64,000 nucleotides of DNA, taken from the NCBI RefSeq assembly GCF_030812785.1, contig NZ_JAUSTJ010000003.1, positions 682,001 to 746,000 of the forward strand. The letters run 5' to 3'. The notes under the pieces are model-generated. The model was not told the origin of the DNA. It saw only the letters and a list, made by a program, of their open reading frames with translations, and did not search any database. Below, one piece after another: positions 31,962 through 40,055 of the stretch (position 1 is its first letter; each line of letters starts with the position of its first letter). Made by a program: the position numbers and the translations under genes. Origin of the DNA: Sphingomonas kyeonggiensis. Its GTDB lineage: Bacteria > Pseudomonadota > Alphaproteobacteria > Sphingomonadales > Sphingomonadaceae.

Positions 31962-31971
31962 GGTCACAGTC

Positions 31972-33576
31972 CTATGCGTTCATCCACTGACGGATCACCG
32001 AGGCCGCCTCGGGCGGGCTGGCGGAGATCGCGTCCCCGATGCGCTTGAGCGCGGAGAGTTTGATGCGGCCGTCGACCTGGGCGAGCGCGATCTCCTGATC
32101 GAGCTGCGGCACGTCGGGGGTCATTGCCTCGAGCTGGGCCATCGCCTCGGTGTCGCCGTCCGCGGCGCGCTCGGCGAGCGCGAGCATCTCGGGCGAGTGC
32201 GTCGGCAGGGCAGGGGCGGCTTCGGCCATTTCCAGCGCGGGGGCGGGCTTCGGCTTGAGCATGCGGATGGCGACCAGGCCGACCACACCGATCACGACGA
32301 GCTGGAGCAGGCCCCAGATCCGGTCCATCGGCAGCGACGAGAGGAAGCTCGTCGTGGCGTCGGCAGGCGCCTCGCCGGTGTTGAACCGCATGCTCTCGAC
32401 GACGACGCTGTCGCCACGCTGGGTGTCGGCGCCCACGGCGTTCTCGACCAGGCGCTGGAGGCGGTCGATCTGCGGCTGGGGCAGACCCTTCTCGCCGCCA
32501 TCGACCATCACCGCGACGCTCAGGCGGGTCACCTTGCCCGGCGTGCGGACGGTGACCGTCTTGGTCGAGCTGTTGTCGTAGGTCGTGTCTTCCGAGGTCT
32601 GGTTGCTGCCCGACTGGCGCGAGGCGCCCGGCGTGTTGGCGGCGGCAGTCTGCGCGGCGGGCAGCTGGTTGCCGACCGAGGCAGTCTGCTGACCGGCATC
32701 GGTCTCGCGGTTCTGCTCGCCGGTCTCCACGCTCACCTGGCGCGAGATCACCTGCTTGTCGGGATCGAAGACGTTCGATTCCTCGCGCGACTGGTCGCGG
32801 TCGATCTGGGCCGAGACTTCGGCGCGGACCTTGCCCTGGCCGACGATCGGCTCGAGCAGCGATTCGATCTCGTCGCGCAGCTTGCCTTCGACCGCCTGCT
32901 GGCGCTGGTCGGCATCGCCGGCGCTGGCCGTGCTGGGGTCGCCGGCACGGGCGAGCAGCGCACCGGTCTGGTCGACGACCGAGACGGCATCGGGCGAAAG
33001 CTCGGGCACCGAGGAGGAGACGAGATAGCGGATCGAGGCGACGGTCTCGCTCGGGATGCGGCCGCGCGTCTTGACGGTGACCGCCGCGGTCGCCTTGCGG
33101 CTCTCCTCGGCGAACATCGCGCGCTCGGGCATCACGATATGGACGCGCGCGGCGCTGACGTTCTGGATCGTCTGGATCGACTTGGCCAGCTCGCCCTCGA
33201 CCGCGCGGGTCTCGTTCATCTTGGCCCGGCTGGCGGAGACGCCGAAGGGCTGCTCCTCGTCGAGCACCTCATAGCCGATCTTGCCGCCCAGCTTCTCGCC
33301 GGCCATGCCCATGCGCAGCTCGGCCAGCTTGTCCTGCGGCGCCATGATCGAGGTGCCGTCGGCCGAGAGCTGGAACTCGACATTCTGCGCCTTGAGCTTC
33401 TCGGTGATCGCCGCGGCGGCCGAGGGGTCGAGGTCGGTATAGAGGAAACCCATGCTCGGGTTCGAGCCGCGGGTGGCGACGAAGGCGAGGGCGGCGAGCA
33501 GCGCGAGCGCCACTCCCCCCATCAGCATCAGCCGCTTGGGGCCGATCTGGCCCACCAGGTTTTTGATCGCTTCCAA
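31972..33576 (-). CDS. fliF: MS-ring protein FliF
   Basis: 534 residues. Transmembrane helices lie near 18-36 (LMLMGGVALALLAALAFVAT) and near 415 (IWGLLQLVVIGVVGLVAIRM). The periplasmic YscJ-like region has GFLYTDLDPSAAAAITEKLK. The C-terminal FliG-binding tail includes DVPQLDQEIALAQVDGRIKL. First gene of fliF-fliN-flbD-orf52-flhA, with two ftr-like sites in its promoter. Confidence 0.95.
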   Translation of the reverse strand: MEAIKNLVGQIGPKRLMLMGGVALALLAALAFVATRGSNPSMGFLYTDLDPSAAAAITEKLKAQNVEFQLSADGTSIMAPQDKLAELRMGMAGEKLGGKIGYEVLDEEQPFGVSASRAKMNETRAVEGELAKSIQTIQNVSAARVHIVMPERAMFAEESRKATAAVTVKTRGRIPSETVASIRYLVSSSVPELSPDAVSVVDQTGALLARAGDPSTASAGDADQRQQAVEGKLRDEIESLLEPIVGQGKVRAEVSAQIDRDQSREESNVFDPDKQVISRQVSVETGEQNRETDAGQQTASVGNQLPAAQTAAANTPGASRQSGSNQTSEDTTYDNSSTKTVTVRTPGKVTRLSVAVMVDGGEKGLPQPQIDRLQRLVENAVGADTQRGDSVVVESMRFNTGEAPADATTSFLSSLPMDRIWGLLQLVVIGVVGLVAIRMLKPKPAPALEMAEAAPALPTHSPEMLALAERAADGDTEAMAQLEAMTPDVPQLDQEIALAQVDGRIKLSALKRIGDAISASPPEAASVIRQWMNA

Positions 33577-33623
33577 TGTCGCCCCGTTGGGTAGAACTGG
33601 TGAGGCGGATGCCCCTTGCGATC

Positions 33624-33632
33624 ATTATAGAG
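33624..33632 (-). promoter_or_regulatory. CTCTATAAT promoter of the fliF operon
   Basis: Minus-strand CTCTATAAT about 50 bases before the fliF ATG. Confidence 0.65.
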
Positions 33633-33645
33633 GGGTGGGGGAGGC

Positions 33646-33658
33646 GGCAGTTTTTGCC
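33646..33658. promoter_or_regulatory. ftr-like palindrome 1 of the fliF promoter
   Basis: GGCAGTTTTTGCC, near-perfect palindrome 16 bases upstream of TATAAT. Confidence 0.6.
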
Positions 33659-33661
33659 GGG

Positions 33662-33674
33662 GGAAATTTTTGCC
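33662..33674. promoter_or_regulatory. ftr-like element 2 of the fliF promoter
   Basis: GGAAATTTTTGCC, one good half-site and one weak one, 16 bases from element 1 centre to centre, so a second dimer may sit beside the first. Confidence 0.45.
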
Positions 33675-33707
33675 TAGTGGGTTGTACCGACTGGCTTTCC
33701 CCAGAAT

Positions 33708-33788
33708 CGTCATCCCGGCGAAAGCCGGGATCTCAGGCGGCAAGCGGACGGCTCGCGGCACGAGATCCCGGCTTTCGCCGGGATGACG
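33708..33788. repeat. Paired CGTCATCCCGGCGAAAGCCGG repeat
   Basis: CGTCATCCCGGCGAAAGCCG with GGATCTC is mirrored by GAGATCCCGGCTTTCGCCGG and GATGACG around about 28 bases. The clearest copy of this family; it sits between fliH and the fliF promoter. Confidence 0.85.
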
Positions 33789-33805
33789 GATATTGGTTGG
33801 AGGCC

Positions 33806-34468
33806 TTAGGCAGCCTTCAGCAGCGTCTCGAGCTCGCTCAGCACCGCCTCGCGCCGTGCCGCGACATCTAGCGCCAGCCCGCCCTCTTCCCAGCCGATAC
33901 GGGCATCGCCCACCGGGATGGTCTCGTCGGGCACCACGATCAGGTTGAGCTTGCGGCGGTCGCGCGACTGGCGGTCGGCGACGCGGCCCTCGATATCGTC
34001 GAGCAGGTCGGGATGGACGCGGATCTGCAGCTCGGTGCCGCGCGCGACCTGGCCGAGCGCCCGGCCGATCGCCTCGTCGATCGCCGCGCCCGGCGCCACT
34101 TCCAGCGCACGGCCGGCGATCAGCTCGGCGGCGGCGAGCGCCACTTCGGCGGCCTCGCCGGTCACCCGTTCGGAGACCTTGCCGAACTGCGCGTCGATGC
34201 CCTCGATGCCGGCCTGGAGCGCGTCGACCGCGCTCAGCAGCGCGACCTCGCGCTCGGCCCGTGCCTGGGCGAGCCCGGCCTCATAGCCCTGGGCCCGGGC
34301 CAGCGCGAGCGCCGACTCCTGCTCGTTGCGCAGCAGCGCCAGCTCGGCGCGCAGCGTCGCGACCTCGAGCGTGGCATCGGGACCGATCGGCCCGCTTTTG
34401 CCCGGCGGCACCGCGAAGATGCGGTCGAAGCCGAAACGCTCGACATTCACATGGGCATGCATGCTCAT
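33806..34468 (-). CDS. fliH: Flagellar export ATPase regulator FliH
   Basis: 220 residues. The N-terminus MHAHVNVERFGFDRIFAVPP is followed by a long Glu/Ala/Arg coiled coil (ARAQGYEAGLAQARAEREVA) and a C-terminal HrpE/FliH domain with LIVVPDETIPVGDARIGWEE. It binds FliI and docks it at the C-ring. ATG 34468 has AAGGAAC upstream. It follows fliG by 12 bases. Confidence 0.85.
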   Translation of the reverse strand: MSMHAHVNVERFGFDRIFAVPPGKSGPIGPDATLEVATLRAELALLRNEQESALALARAQGYEAGLAQARAEREVALLSAVDALQAGIEGIDAQFGKVSERVTGEAAEVALAAAELIAGRALEVAPGAAIDEAIGRALGQVARGTELQIRVHPDLLDDIEGRVADRQSRDRRKLNLIVVPDETIPVGDARIGWEEGGLALDVAARREAVLSELETLLKAA

Positions 34469-34480
34469 CGGCAATGTTCC

Positions 34481-35515
34481 TTAGATGATCATCGCGTCGT
34501 CGGACTTGGGGTCGACGAGCAGGATCTCGCCGCGGTCCGCCAGGTCCTTGGCCAGGCGCACCAGCGCCGACTGGGCCTCTTCGCAATCGCGGGCACGCAC
34601 CGGGCCCATGCCCGCCATGTCCTCGCGCAGCAGCTTGGCCGCACGCTCGGTCATCGCGCCGAAGAACAGAGTCTTCAGGCTGTCCGGCGCGCCCTTCAGC
34701 GCCAGCGCCATCTGGCGCTTGTCGGCGCTGCGGACGATCGCGGCGATCGCCGGCGGCAGCAGGTTGCCCAGGTCCTCGAAGGTGAACATCAGCGCGCGGA
34801 TCCGCTCGGCGCTTTCCGGCGCCTTGTTGTCGAGCGCGTTGAGCATCGCTTCCTCGGTCGAGCGGTCGAGCGAGTTGAACAGCTCGGCCATCGATTCGTG
34901 CGGATCGCGCTTCTGCGAACGCGACAAATTGGTCATGAACTCGCTCTTCAGCGTCTGCTCGACCTGGTTGATCACGTCCTTCTGCACGGTCTCCATGCGC
35001 AGCATGCGCATCACCACGTCGACCGAGAATTCGCGCGGCAGCTCGGCGAGCACGCGCGCGGCATGGTCGGGACGCAGCTTGGTGAGGATCACCGCCACGG
35101 TCTGCGGATATTCGTGCTTCAGCGCGCCGGCGAGCACGGTCTCGCTGACGTTGGACAGCTTGTCCCACATGGTGCGACCCGAGGGACCACGGATGTCCTC
35201 CATGATTTCCTTCACCTTCTCGCTCGGCAATATGCCGGCGAGCAGGCGCTCGGTGGTCTCGTAGCTGCCGTGCATCGACGACATCGATGCGATCTCGCTG
35301 GTGAACTGGACGAGGAGATGCTCCACCACCGGGGCCGGAATGCGGCCCAGTCCGGCGATGGTCGACGACAATTCCTTCACCTCGTCGGTGGAGAGCTGTT
35401 CCCAGATCGGTGCGCCATGTTCCTTGCCCAGCGCGAGCATCAGGGCGGCGGCGCGCTGCGGGCCGCTGAAGCGCTTGAGTTCGGGCGGTTCGGCTACCGG
35501 GGCCATCATCGTCAT
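34481..35515 (-). CDS. fliG: Flagellar motor switch protein FliG
   Basis: 344 residues, three armadillo-like domains. The N-domain has KRFSGPQRAAALMLALGKEH, the middle EYPQTVAVILTKLRPDHAAR, and the C-terminal torque domain has SADKRQMALALKGAPDSLKT with charged helix residues KTLFFGAMTERAAKLLREDM. ATG 35515 has GAGGG upstream. First gene of fliG-fliH. Confidence 0.96.
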   Translation of the reverse strand: MTMMAPVAEPPELKRFSGPQRAAALMLALGKEHGAPIWEQLSTDEVKELSSTIAGLGRIPAPVVEHLLVQFTSEIASMSSMHGSYETTERLLAGILPSEKVKEIMEDIRGPSGRTMWDKLSNVSETVLAGALKHEYPQTVAVILTKLRPDHAARVLAELPREFSVDVVMRMLRMETVQKDVINQVEQTLKSEFMTNLSRSQKRDPHESMAELFNSLDRSTEEAMLNALDNKAPESAERIRALMFTFEDLGNLLPPAIAAIVRSADKRQMALALKGAPDSLKTLFFGAMTERAAKLLREDMAGMGPVRARDCEEAQSALVRLAKDLADRGEILLVDPKSDDAMII

Positions 35516-35569
35516 TTTTTTCGTTTCCCTCGCGAAAAAATTGCGCCCGCACACACGGGTGGGAGCGGC

Positions 35570-35587
35570 TTTCCCTCTATTATAGGA
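35570..35587. promoter_or_regulatory. Bidirectional 18-base promoter element of fliG and the propeller gene
   Basis: TTTCCCTCTATTATAGGA, identical to 20345-20362. The minus strand gives TCCTATAAT for fliG; the plus strand gives CTATTATAG for the gene at 35612. GCGAAAAAATTGCGCC at about 35532-35547 is a weak ftr-like element. Confidence 0.65.
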
Positions 35588-35611
35588 CCAAGCAAAGCGA
35601 GGCGGAGCGCG

Positions 35612-38401
35612 ATGACGGTTAATTTGTCGGGTAGTCTGATCGGGTTAAGTATTCTGACGGGGTCGAGCTCGACGATGACCTCGGCGGTGTCGACGATCCC
35701 CTATGACAGCAAGGCCGTGCGCGCAGCCAAGGCGCAGTTCACGCTCGCCGCCACCGTCGCGCCGTGGAAGACCACCGACGAGCTGCCGGTCAATGCCAGC
35801 CAGGTCGCCAAGATCACTGCGCTGCGCTCGATCATCACGCCCTCGACCACCGACGCCAGCGGCAGCCTGTTGCCCAAGGACGTCCAGACCAGCTTCACCG
35901 CCTATCAGGCGCTCGACAAGCTGCGCGTGCTGGCCGAGACGGCAAGCGCCAAGACCACGTCGGACGCCCAGCGCGCCGCGCTCCAGAAGACCTTCCTCAA
36001 GGGGATGGACGATCTCCAGACCTATCTGAGCACCGCCCCGTCGGACCTGGTGACGCTTGCCTATGGCAAGCCCGCCTCGACCGCATTGTCGAACAAGCTG
36101 GTCGCGACCAACGTCTTCGAGACCGAAGGCAAGGGGCTGGTCAAGACGCGCACCGAAGCGGTCCCGGGCCTCACCGGCAGCGAACAATTCTCGATCACGC
36201 TGAGCAAGCCCGGCGTTGCCGCGCAGACGGTAACCGTCGATCTGTCGCAGGGCACCCAGCCGCCGACGCTGGACTCGGTCGCCGCGCAGTTCAACGCCGC
36301 GATCCAGGCGATCCCCAATCTCAATACCGACGGCACCCCGCAGCTCGACGCCAATGGCAATCAGGTTCCGCGCTGGAAGGCGACCTTCAAGGTCACCAAT
36401 GAGAACGGCAAATGGGGCTTCACCCTGTCGAACCCGACGGGGTTCGAGCAGGTCACCCTCGACCAGACCAACGCCAAGGACGCGATCGTCGTCGCGACCG
36501 GCCAGACTGCGCTCGATGCCCCCAGTTCGACCCAGCTCTTCCGCTTCGATGACCCCACCGGTGCCAATACGCGCACCGCGATGGGTACGATCCAGGCGCT
36601 CGATCGTCAGGCGACCGCGCAGAATGTCGCGGCCAAGAAGACGACCACGATCACCACGACCACGACCGATCTCGATGGTAAGGTGAAGACGGTCAAGACC
36701 GAGACCAGCAACGTCTACGCCAATACCGATGCCGCGCAGGTCGTCACCGACGCGCAGGGCAACTCCTATATCGTCGGCACCACCAAGGGCGACCTTGGCG
36801 CGAACCTGTCGGACGGCGACAACAACCTGTTCCTCACCAAGGTGGACGGATCGGGCAATGTCGTGTGGCAGCGCAGCCTGGGGGCGACCGGCTCCTCGAC
36901 CGGCGCGGCGGTAAGCCTCGCCCCCGATGGAAGCATCGTAGTTGCCGGCACCGTGACCGGCAGCTTCGGCGGCGCCTCCACCGATGGCGACATGGTCGTC
37001 GCCAAATACGCCGCGAACGGCGACGAGAAATTCTCCACCGTGGTCCGCTCGACCGGTGCGACCCCGGACACCGCCAAGGCGGTCGCAGTCGGCGCGGACG
37101 GCTCGATCTATGTCGGCGGCCGCATCTCCAACGGCAGCGACGGCTTCGTCGCCAAGATCGATACCAGCGGCAAGATCGCCGAGCGCCGCACCATCACCGG
37201 CGCCGGCAGCGACAGCGTCAATGCACTCGCGGTCGACAATGACGGCAATCTCCTCGCGCTCGTCTCGCATGACGGCACCGCGGAGCTGCGCAAGCTCGAC
37301 GGCAATTCGCTGGCCACCGATCTCGGCAGCCTCAATCTCGGCACCGCCGATGCCCGCGTGCTCGCCGTGGCCGATGACGGCACGATCGGTGTCGGTGGCG
37401 CGACCTCGACGGCGATTGCCGGCAGCCAGGCCAATGCGATCAGCGGCGGCCGCGACGGCTTCGTCACGCGGATCGACGCCAGCCTTTCCGGCGCCAGCAC
37501 CACCTATATCGGCTCCTCGGCCGACGATCAGGTCGACAGCATCGCCTTCATGAACGGCGATCTCTATGCCGGCGGCCGCACCACCGGCGACCTGGCGGCA
37601 ACCCGCCGTGGCCCCACCGACGGCTTCGTGTCGCGGATCGACGCCACCACCGGAGCGGTCGAGAACACCAGCCAGTTCGGCCAGGCGCAGCTGCGCACCG
37701 AGCCTGTCCGCGTCTCGGCGGATACCGGCGGCGCCAGCGCCGTCGCGGCGCTCGGCTTCGGCCGCGGCACGATCAACGCGATCGCCTCGAACAAGGTGAC
37801 CACCCAGACCGGGCTCAAGGCCGGCGACACCTTCTCGTTCAAGGCCGATGACGGTGCGCTCCGCAAGTTCACCATCCTTGCCGACGATACGCTCCAGTCG
37901 ATCGCCACTCGCCTGCAGGGCAATATCGGCGCCTCGAAGGGCACCGTCACCGCCACCGTGGTCGATGGCGTCCAGCAGTTGCGCATCACGATGAAGTCCG
38001 GGCACGAGCTCCAGCTTCTTCCCGGCAGCGGCGATACTGACGCGCTCGCCAAGCTCGGCATCGAGCCGCAGCGCATCTCCAGCCCGGCGCCCGTATCGAG
38101 CAGCGCCCCCAAGGTGCGCCCGGGCGGCAATTTCGGCCTCGATCTGGGCGAAGGGCTCAGCCTGGCCAATGTCGACATGGCCAAGGTCGCGCTCGGCAAG
38201 ATCAAGGATGCGATCTCGATGACGCAGACCGCCTATCGCTCGCTCTACTGGGACGATGGCAAGGCGACGATCGTCGACGGCACCAAGCGCAATTCCGCGA
38301 CGGGCACCGAAAGCACCGCGATCGTGAATGCCCAGCTCGCCAACTACCAGGCGGCGCTCGATCGCCTGACCAGCTCCACTCCCTCCACCTACGGATTCTG
38401 A
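35612..38401 (+). CDS. Large beta-propeller protein with hook-type motif (FlaEY-like)
   Basis: 929 residues. No signal peptide. An N-terminal helical region runs to about 150, then a beta domain. The middle (about 380-680) has SBBP-type propeller repeats such as NNLFLTKVDGSGNVVWQRSL and DGFVAKIDTSGKIAERRTIT. Near 735-810 lies a flagellin hook IN-like motif (KFTILADDTLQSIATRLQGN). The C-terminal helix ends STAIVNAQLANYQAALDRLT. The organisation suggests a protein exported by the flagellar system, possibly like Caulobacter FlaEY. It lies directly before flgB (3 bases). Confidence 0.7.
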   Translation: MTVNLSGSLIGLSILTGSSSTMTSAVSTIPYDSKAVRAAKAQFTLAATVAPWKTTDELPVNASQVAKITALRSIITPSTTDASGSLLPKDVQTSFTAYQALDKLRVLAETASAKTTSDAQRAALQKTFLKGMDDLQTYLSTAPSDLVTLAYGKPASTALSNKLVATNVFETEGKGLVKTRTEAVPGLTGSEQFSITLSKPGVAAQTVTVDLSQGTQPPTLDSVAAQFNAAIQAIPNLNTDGTPQLDANGNQVPRWKATFKVTNENGKWGFTLSNPTGFEQVTLDQTNAKDAIVVATGQTALDAPSSTQLFRFDDPTGANTRTAMGTIQALDRQATAQNVAAKKTTTITTTTTDLDGKVKTVKTETSNVYANTDAAQVVTDAQGNSYIVGTTKGDLGANLSDGDNNLFLTKVDGSGNVVWQRSLGATGSSTGAAVSLAPDGSIVVAGTVTGSFGGASTDGDMVVAKYAANGDEKFSTVVRSTGATPDTAKAVAVGADGSIYVGGRISNGSDGFVAKIDTSGKIAERRTITGAGSDSVNALAVDNDGNLLALVSHDGTAELRKLDGNSLATDLGSLNLGTADARVLAVADDGTIGVGGATSTAIAGSQANAISGGRDGFVTRIDASLSGASTTYIGSSADDQVDSIAFMNGDLYAGGRTTGDLAATRRGPTDGFVSRIDATTGAVENTSQFGQAQLRTEPVRVSADTGGASAVAALGFGRGTINAIASNKVTTQTGLKAGDTFSFKADDGALRKFTILADDTLQSIATRLQGNIGASKGTVTATVVDGVQQLRITMKSGHELQLLPGSGDTDALAKLGIEPQRISSPAPVSSSAPKVRPGGNFGLDLGEGLSLANVDMAKVALGKIKDAISMTQTAYRSLYWDDGKATIVDGTKRNSATGTESTAIVNAQLANYQAALDRLTSSTPSTYGF

Positions 38402-38404
38402 TCC

Positions 38405-38809
38405 ATGGACATGCCCCCGATTCTCGCCGGCATCCGCCGCCAGATGGACAATCTCTCCGATCGCCAGCGCGTGATCGCCCAGAACATCGCCAATAGCGAG
38501 ACGCCGGGCTTCAAGGCGCGCACGGTCGAGAACGCCGATTTCTCCGATCTGGTCGGCAGCAGCAGCGGCATCTCGATCGCCAAGCCGCGCGTCCAGCTGA
38601 CCGCGGGGATGAAGGGCCTGGGCGCGATCCAGCCGGCCGGCGCCGGTATTGTGCTCGACAAGGACATCAGCGAGACCAAGCCCGACGGCAACAACGTCAC
38701 GCTCGAAGACCAACTGCTCAAGCTCGGCCAGGTCCAGGCGGACTTCACCGCGATGACCAACCTCTACCGCAAGCAGATCAACATGCTGAAGATCGCCGTG
38801 GGGAAGTAA
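38405..38809 (+). CDS. flgB: Flagellar proximal rod protein FlgB
   Basis: 134 residues. It has the rod signature LSDRQRVIAQNIANSETPGF then KARTVE, and the C-terminal TAMTNLYRKQINMLKIAVGK. It is separated from flgC and fliE, which are on the other strand 7.5 kb away. Coupled to the propeller gene. Confidence 0.93.
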   Translation: MDMPPILAGIRRQMDNLSDRQRVIAQNIANSETPGFKARTVENADFSDLVGSSSGISIAKPRVQLTAGMKGLGAIQPAGAGIVLDKDISETKPDGNNVTLEDQLLKLGQVQADFTAMTNLYRKQINMLKIAVGK

Positions 38810-38835
38810 GTCGACCTCCCAGCAGATGGAAAAGC

Positions 38836-38867
38836 AAAGGCCCGCGAGCAATCGCGGGCCTTTCTTG
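38836..38867 (+). terminator. Terminator after flgB
   Basis: AAAGGCCCGCGA-GCAA-TCGCGGGCCTTT followed by CTTG; 12-base stem. Confidence 0.9.
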
Positions 38868-38888
38868 TTGGCGGGGCGGTCTTTATTT

Positions 38889-38995
38889 CGTCATCCCGGC
38901 CTTGTGCCGGGATCCACTGTGCCGCGAAGGCTGCGCTATCGCTTCTCGGTCTGCACTTGCCTCACGGTGAACCCCGGCACAGGGCCGGGGTGACG
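38889..38995. repeat. Paired CGTCATCCCGGCC-type repeat
   Basis: CGTCATCCCGGCCTTGTGCC and GGGATCC, mirrored by ACCCCGGCACAGGGCCGGGG and TGACG. A variant of the CGTCATCCCGG family. Confidence 0.7.
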
Positions 38996-39014
38996 GATTG
39001 GGGCTAACCCTTCC

Positions 39015-39116
39015 TTTCCCCGGCGAAGGCCGGGGCCCAGACTAAACAGTGCGTGTAGAAGACGCGCCAACCGGCGCGTGACTTTCAAGTCTGGACCCCG
39101 GCCTTCGCCGGGGAAA
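39015..39116. repeat. Paired TTCCCCGGCGAAGG repeat, second copy
   Basis: TTTCCCCGGCGAAGGCCGGG and GCCCAGACT are mirrored by AGTCTGGACCCCGG and CCTTCGCCGGGGAAA. A small inner hairpin GCGCGCCAACCGGCGCGT-like sits between the arms. Same family as 14986-15085. Confidence 0.75.
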
Positions 39117-39187
39117 GGAGCGTGCCGCTCCCAGGCCGGTAGGAAACATAGGACACGCGCTCACCCACACGCCCGCAAGATCCAAAC

Positions 39188-39225
39188 AAAAAAGCCCGAC
39201 CCCCACGCTGTGGTGGGTGCCGGGC
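39188..39225 (-). terminator. Terminator of the flgI-flgJ-flgN operon
   Basis: On the minus strand GCCCGGCACCCACCAC pairs with GTGGGGGTCGGGC, followed by six T. Confidence 0.85.
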
Positions 39226-39324
39226 CTTTGTGACTTTCCGCGCCGGCGCTCACCCGCAGCGTAGGACGAACCCCAACCGCGAGAAACGCGCTTTGGCGTG
39301 TACTTCGTGTACTTTGGGCGCCGC

Positions 39325-39750
39325 TTACAGCCGCGCGTTGATCGAGATCGGGGCCGGGGCCTCGCTCGCCGCCAGGGCGCCGCATGCGCCATAGACGGTG
39401 TTGCGGGTGCCGGTCAGGCGCTGCGCCTCGGCGGCGATCGCGCCCATCATCTCGGTCGAAAGCTCGATCTGGCGCTTGAGGATCTGGGCGTTGACGCTCG
39501 AGGCGTCGCGCAGGCAACGGCTCGCCTCGGCGAGCTGCTCGCGCGCTTCGGGGGCCAGCCGCTCGGCCCAGTCGTCCGGCGCCTCGCGCTTCATCCGCGC
39601 CACCTCGGCCTCGATCCGGCCGGTGAGGCGCAGCTTGACCGCGGCGATCTCGGGAAGCTCGGGGAAATAGGGGGCCTTGGCCAGCTGCTCGCTTTCCTCC
39701 TCCATGATGTGGGTGAGGGACACCATCGCGTCGATGAGCTGCTCGGTCAT
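39325..39750 (-). CDS. flgN: FlgN-like hook-junction chaperone
   Basis: 141 residues, predicted all-helical: MTEQLIDAMVSLTHIMEEES, then LEAS-type helices and the tail EAPAPISINARL, which resembles FlgN proteins of alphaproteobacteria. FlgN escorts FlgK and FlgL to the export gate. The start overlaps the flgJ stop (TAATG). The assignment is from shape, ending and position. Confidence 0.65.
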   Translation of the reverse strand: MTEQLIDAMVSLTHIMEEESEQLAKAPYFPELPEIAAVKLRLTGRIEAEVARMKREAPDDWAERLAPEAREQLAEASRCLRDASSVNAQILKRQIELSTEMMGAIAAEAQRLTGTRNTVYGACGALAASEAPAPISINARL

Positions 39751-40055
39751 TATTTGTTACCCTGTTGGAGCTTGATGATCTGGTCGAGCACGACCGGCGC
39801 CAGGCCGATCCCGCCCCGGTCGGCGATGGAGGCGCCGAGCTTCTCGGCCATGATGCCGCGGAACATCTCTTCGCCATGCCCGCCGGAGAATTCGCCTTCG
39901 CCCTGCGGCACGCTCTCGAGCATGATCTGGGTCATCTGGCCGAGGAACACCGCCTCGAAATTCTTCGCGGTCTCGCGGTTCTTGGCGTCGAGTTTGGGAT
40001 TGGTCGTGGTGGCCGGGACCTGGGGGCCCGGCGCATTGGTCACGTTCTGCATCAC
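39750..40055 (-). CDS. flgJ: Rod-binding protein FlgJ (N-domain only)
   Basis: 101 residues. It matches the FlgJ/CheL rod-binding domain: ETAKNFEAVFLGQMTQIMLE, GGHGEEMFRGIMAEKLGASI, and ADRGGIGLAPVVLDQIIKLQ. The muramidase domain of enterobacterial FlgJ is absent, as is usual in alphaproteobacteria. ATGA overlap with flgI. Confidence 0.88.
   Translation of the reverse strand: MMQNVTNAPGPQVPATTTNPKLDAKNRETAKNFEAVFLGQMTQIMLESVPQGEGEFSGGHGEEMFRGIMAEKLGASIADRGGIGLAPVVLDQIIKLQQGNK

Larger units (their letters stand above)
38868..39324. other. Intergenic region flgB to flgN
   Basis: No gene. Two different paired repeats (38889-38995, 39015-39116) and the terminator of the flgI operon fill it. Confidence 0.65.

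Noticed and set aside
35645..38851. 1068-codon open frame on the minus strand
   Set aside because: Antisense to the propeller protein gene; composition typical of a shadow frame.
39161..39877. 238-codon minus-strand frame across the flgI operon terminator
   Set aside because: It crosses a strong terminator and a REP-like repeat and overlaps flgN and flgJ out of frame.
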